Shown in pieces: positions 61,625-64,000 of a stretch of 64,000 nucleotides of DNA. The DNA is from Rhodoluna lacicola (GTDB taxonomy: Bacteria > Actinomycetota > Actinomycetes > Actinomycetales > Microbacteriaceae), in contig NZ_CP007490.1 of assembly GCF_000699505.1 (NCBI RefSeq), positions 248,001 through 312,000 on the forward strand, written 5' to 3'. The notes under the pieces are model-generated. The model saw only the letters and a program-made list of their open reading frames with translations, was not told the origin of the DNA and did not search any database. Position numbers and translations under genes: made by a program. The first letter of the stretch is position 1, and every line of letters starts with the position of its first letter.

Positions 61625-63577
61625 TTAGGAGCGATTCAGTTCGAGTGAAAAAGACGGAAGTTTAATTTCGCGGTGAGTGAAGATTCGCCCCGATCTAACT
61701 CCATTTAGAATGACCAAAATTTCAGCCAAGTTATGAACCAAAACTACAGTAGCCAAGCCTACAAATCCGAATAACGACAGTGGAATTAGAATTCCAATAA
61801 GAGCAAGTGAAAGTACAAGGTTTTGGAGCATGATTACTCTTGTTCTGCGGGCATGATCTAACACTTCAGGCAAATAGTTTAGGTTTTCTCCCATGAGTGC
61901 AACGTCTGCGGTCTCAATTGCAACGTCAGTACCCATGGCGCCTATAGCAATCCCAATATCGGCGGTAGCCAAGGCAGGGGCGTCGTTAACACCATCGCCA
62001 ATCATGGCAGTAATGCCCCTTTTTTTAGCTTCCCTAATAATGTCAGCCTTATTCTCAGGGCGAAGATCGGCGTAAACCTCTGAAATTCCGGCCGCCAGCC
62101 CGATAGCTTTTGCAGTGGCCCAGTTATCTCCGGTAAGCATCATCGTTTTATATCCATCGGAATTCAGATGCGAAATAACTTCATTCGCCTCTGGGCGTAA
62201 TTCATCCCTCACAGCGATTGCACCGATGACTTCACCGCCAAGTTCGACTAACACCGCTGTGGCACCAATTGTTTGCATGGCCAATATTTTTTCGTCAAGT
62301 CCTGCAGAAGTTATCCATCCTGGTCTTCCAAGGCGGACAACTAAATTGTTGAATTTTCCTTCAATCCCAGCACCTGGAATACTTTGCACATCCGTCACGG
62401 CCGCTGGATTAGGGCACGCTTCTAAAATTGCCTTAGCAAGAGGATGCTCGCTTCTGGCTTCTAAACCTGCCGCCAGTGACAAAACCTGCTCTTTTGTGGC
62501 TTTAGCGGCACAAGCAACTTCGATTACGACAGGCCTATTGCGAGTCAGTGTTCCCGTCTTATCCAGTGCAACATTGCGGACCTTGCCCATAATTTCAAGT
62601 GCACCGCCACCCTTGATTAGAACTCCGATTTTTGTCGCAGCCCCGACGGCAGTGACTACAGTGACTGGCACTGAGATGGCCAGAGCACACGGTGAAGAAG
62701 CCACTAAAACAACAAGTGCTCGCTCAAACCAAATGGTTGGTTCACCAATTACAAAACCATAAATTACAATCAAGACACCCATGATGAGGATTCCGGGGAC
62801 TAATTTAGAAGCGATCGAATCCGCTAGGCGCTGACTTTGGCCTTTACGTGACTGCTCTCGTTCTACAATTTGAACGATTTTTGCAAGTGAGTTATTTTCA
62901 GCGCTCGAGGTAACTTCAGCTTCGACTGGTCCAGGGCCATTTATGGTGCCTGCGTAAACAACATCGTTGGGTCCAGCCTCAACTGGCACTGACTCACCTG
63001 TAAGTGCTGAAGCGTCTAGATTGGTGCGTCCATTTAAGATTCGGCAGTCAGCGGAGAATCGCTCCCCAGGCCGTACGACTAAAATATCGCCCGGCTTAAG
63101 GTCGTCAGGAGAAACCTTAACCTCCGCATGATTCTGCAGTACTGTGGCTTCCTTGGGTACAAGGTCAAGCAATGCGCGAAGGCCATGACGGGTGCTAATT
63201 AGTGAATATTCCTCTAGCCCCTCCGAAATGGAGTATAAAAACGTCAGTAAAGCCGCTTCCTCTAGTTGCCCAAGAGCCAGAGCACCGATTGCGGCAATCG
63301 TCATCAAAGTGCCAACTCCAACTTTGCCCTTGCTCAGCTTTCGAAGGGTTGATGGCGCAAAGGTCCACGAAGATATAGCTAAGGCACCTAGGTTTAGGGA
63401 TGTCGTGACGAGTTCTGGAACTTCACCAAACCCTAGAATCCATGAAAGCAGAAGAAGAATTCCTGAAGCGCTAGCTAACCGAATTTCGCGCACTTGCCAA
63501 AGTCCATGTCCAAGCGAAGTGCTTATTTTTTCCGCCTTTTTCGATGATGCAATCGGCTCAAAACAGATATCACCCAT
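61625..63577 (-). CDS. Heavy-metal P1B-type ATPase (SPC motif)
   Basis: This 650-residue transporter lacks an N-terminal metal-binding domain. The metal-site helix reads LVASSPCALAISVP (SPC, the P1B-4-like class), followed by DKTGTLTRNRPV, SEHPLAKAIL and GDGVNDAPALATADIGIA. The last helices have HNLAEILVILNGVR in place of the usual HEGGT. P1B-4 pumps export Co, Fe or Zn; the metal here is uncertain. It converges with csoR and lies downstream of the multicopper oxidase on the same strand. Confidence 0.88.
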   Translation of the reverse strand: MGDICFEPIASSKKAEKISTSLGHGLWQVREIRLASASGILLLLSWILGFGEVPELVTTSLNLGALAISSWTFAPSTLRKLSKGKVGVGTLMTIAAIGALALGQLEEAALLTFLYSISEGLEEYSLISTRHGLRALLDLVPKEATVLQNHAEVKVSPDDLKPGDILVVRPGERFSADCRILNGRTNLDASALTGESVPVEAGPNDVVYAGTINGPGPVEAEVTSSAENNSLAKIVQIVEREQSRKGQSQRLADSIASKLVPGILIMGVLIVIYGFVIGEPTIWFERALVVLVASSPCALAISVPVTVVTAVGAATKIGVLIKGGGALEIMGKVRNVALDKTGTLTRNRPVVIEVACAAKATKEQVLSLAAGLEARSEHPLAKAILEACPNPAAVTDVQSIPGAGIEGKFNNLVVRLGRPGWITSAGLDEKILAMQTIGATAVLVELGGEVIGAIAVRDELRPEANEVISHLNSDGYKTMMLTGDNWATAKAIGLAAGISEVYADLRPENKADIIREAKKRGITAMIGDGVNDAPALATADIGIAIGAMGTDVAIETADVALMGENLNYLPEVLDHARRTRVIMLQNLVLSLALIGILIPLSLFGFVGLATVVLVHNLAEILVILNGVRSGRIFTHREIKLPSFSLELNRS

Positions 63578-63632
63578 GGTTAATTACTCCCTAATCGGAC
63601 GCCCCTCACAGCCTAGGCTGCTCGGGTAGTTT

Positions 63633-64000
63633 TTAGATTACGTTAATGATGCCCATCATGCCCAGGTCCTCGTGGTCAAGAATGTGACAGTGGTAAACGG
63701 TCATTCCTGCGAAGTCACTGAACTGCACGCGCACAACAACTTTTGATTTGGCAGGAACGTTCACGACATCCTGATACTCAACTTCTTGAATTAGCCGATT
63801 CGGAACCGAAACAAGTTGTTGATCCCAAACGTGTAGGTGGAAGGGGTGGTCCATCGTCGATTCGTTTACGAGAGTCCACTCTTCAACTGAATTTGCCGCA
63901 GACGAGGTATCGATTCGTGTGCCATCAAACGGTTTTCCATTAATAATGAACTGGCCCTCAAGCCCCGTCGACATCATGTCCATCATGTTATTCATGCTGG
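63633..64000 (-). CDS. Multicopper oxidase, C-terminal part (cut by window end)
   Basis: The 122 or so residues seen end the protein. HPFHLHVW and VYHCHILDHEDLGMM are the type 1/2/3 copper ligands of the third cupredoxin domain, with Met as axial ligand. SSNMMDMM-like methionine-rich sequence near the window edge recalls CueO/CopA-type cuprous oxidases. The protein would oxidise Cu(I) outside the membrane. The 5' end lies beyond 64000. The heavy-metal ATPase follows after 55 bases. Confidence 0.9.
   Translation of the reverse strand, partial: SMNNMMDMMSTGLEGQFIINGKPFDGTRIDTSSAANSVEEWTLVNESTMDHPFHLHVWDQQLVSVPNRLIQEVEYQDVVNVPAKSKVVVRVQFSDFAGMTVYHCHILDHEDLGMMGIINVI

Overview
The window looks like chromosome from a small-genome actinobacterium, most likely Microbacteriaceae (freshwater Rhodoluna/Aquiluna-like). 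The reasons are a GC content near 50% by eye, very tight gene packing, many GTG and TTG starts, a fused HemC-HemD, the coproporphyrin-dependent heme branch (HemY/CgoX, HemQ/ChdC, HemH/CpfC), and families such as DUF3817, GDCCVxC and CsoR. The genus is inferred from gene content only.

Layout. 1-4.5 kb: 3' part of a giant secreted protein with 14 List_Bact-type repeats and an OmpA-like end. 4.5-7.8 kb: an MFS drug exporter, an RBBP9-like hydrolase and a saccharopine-dehydrogenase-like enzyme. 7.8-21.1 kb: a sugar-use region with a xylA-xylB-aldose epimerase operon, a divergent ROK repressor followed by a GMC oxidoreductase, two EamA exporters, gnd, and a xylose/ribose-type ABC importer. A shared operator-like palindrome (TTTGTTG-N7-NAACAWA) lies on the inferred promoters of xylA and of the importer, which suggests one ROK regulon. 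21-41.7 kb: mostly housekeeping genes (GH13 glucosidase, MMPL transporter, HrpA, KatG, a MIP channel with an NPL box, an ABC1 kinase, a PadR regulator, a LON-domain protein, a large protein of unknown function with an HDxxH...EE motif, an Lrp regulator and threonine aldolase).

41.7-64 kb is accessory-looking. Four same-orientation sites beginning GCGGRGAAYA occur at 41689, 42528, 42970 and 53685, each followed by different cargo: a DUF2306-like membrane protein; a GDCCVxC protein; a decayed element copy plus the complete heme locus; and a fuller element copy followed by an AAA ATPase and a copper-resistance cluster. The fuller copy (53685-57654) carries an excisionase-like HTH protein, a Prim-Pol/SF3 primase-helicase and a 130-aa unknown protein, but no integrase. 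The decayed copy (42970-43796) is collinear with it except for a 3.1-kb deletion whose junction falls at a shared GATCAAG. The heme genes run from glutamyl-tRNA to heme (hemA-hemCD-hemB-hemL leftward, hemE-hemY-hemQ-hemH rightward from a 40-bp gap) and are bracketed by these two element copies in direct orientation.

The right end holds copper homeostasis genes: an SRPBCC protein, a CopB-type ATPase with an unusual His- and Cys-rich N-terminus behind a CsoR-like operator, csoR, a second heavy-metal ATPase and the end of a multicopper oxidase. All assignments come from reading motifs and comparing sequences by eye; no database search was run.
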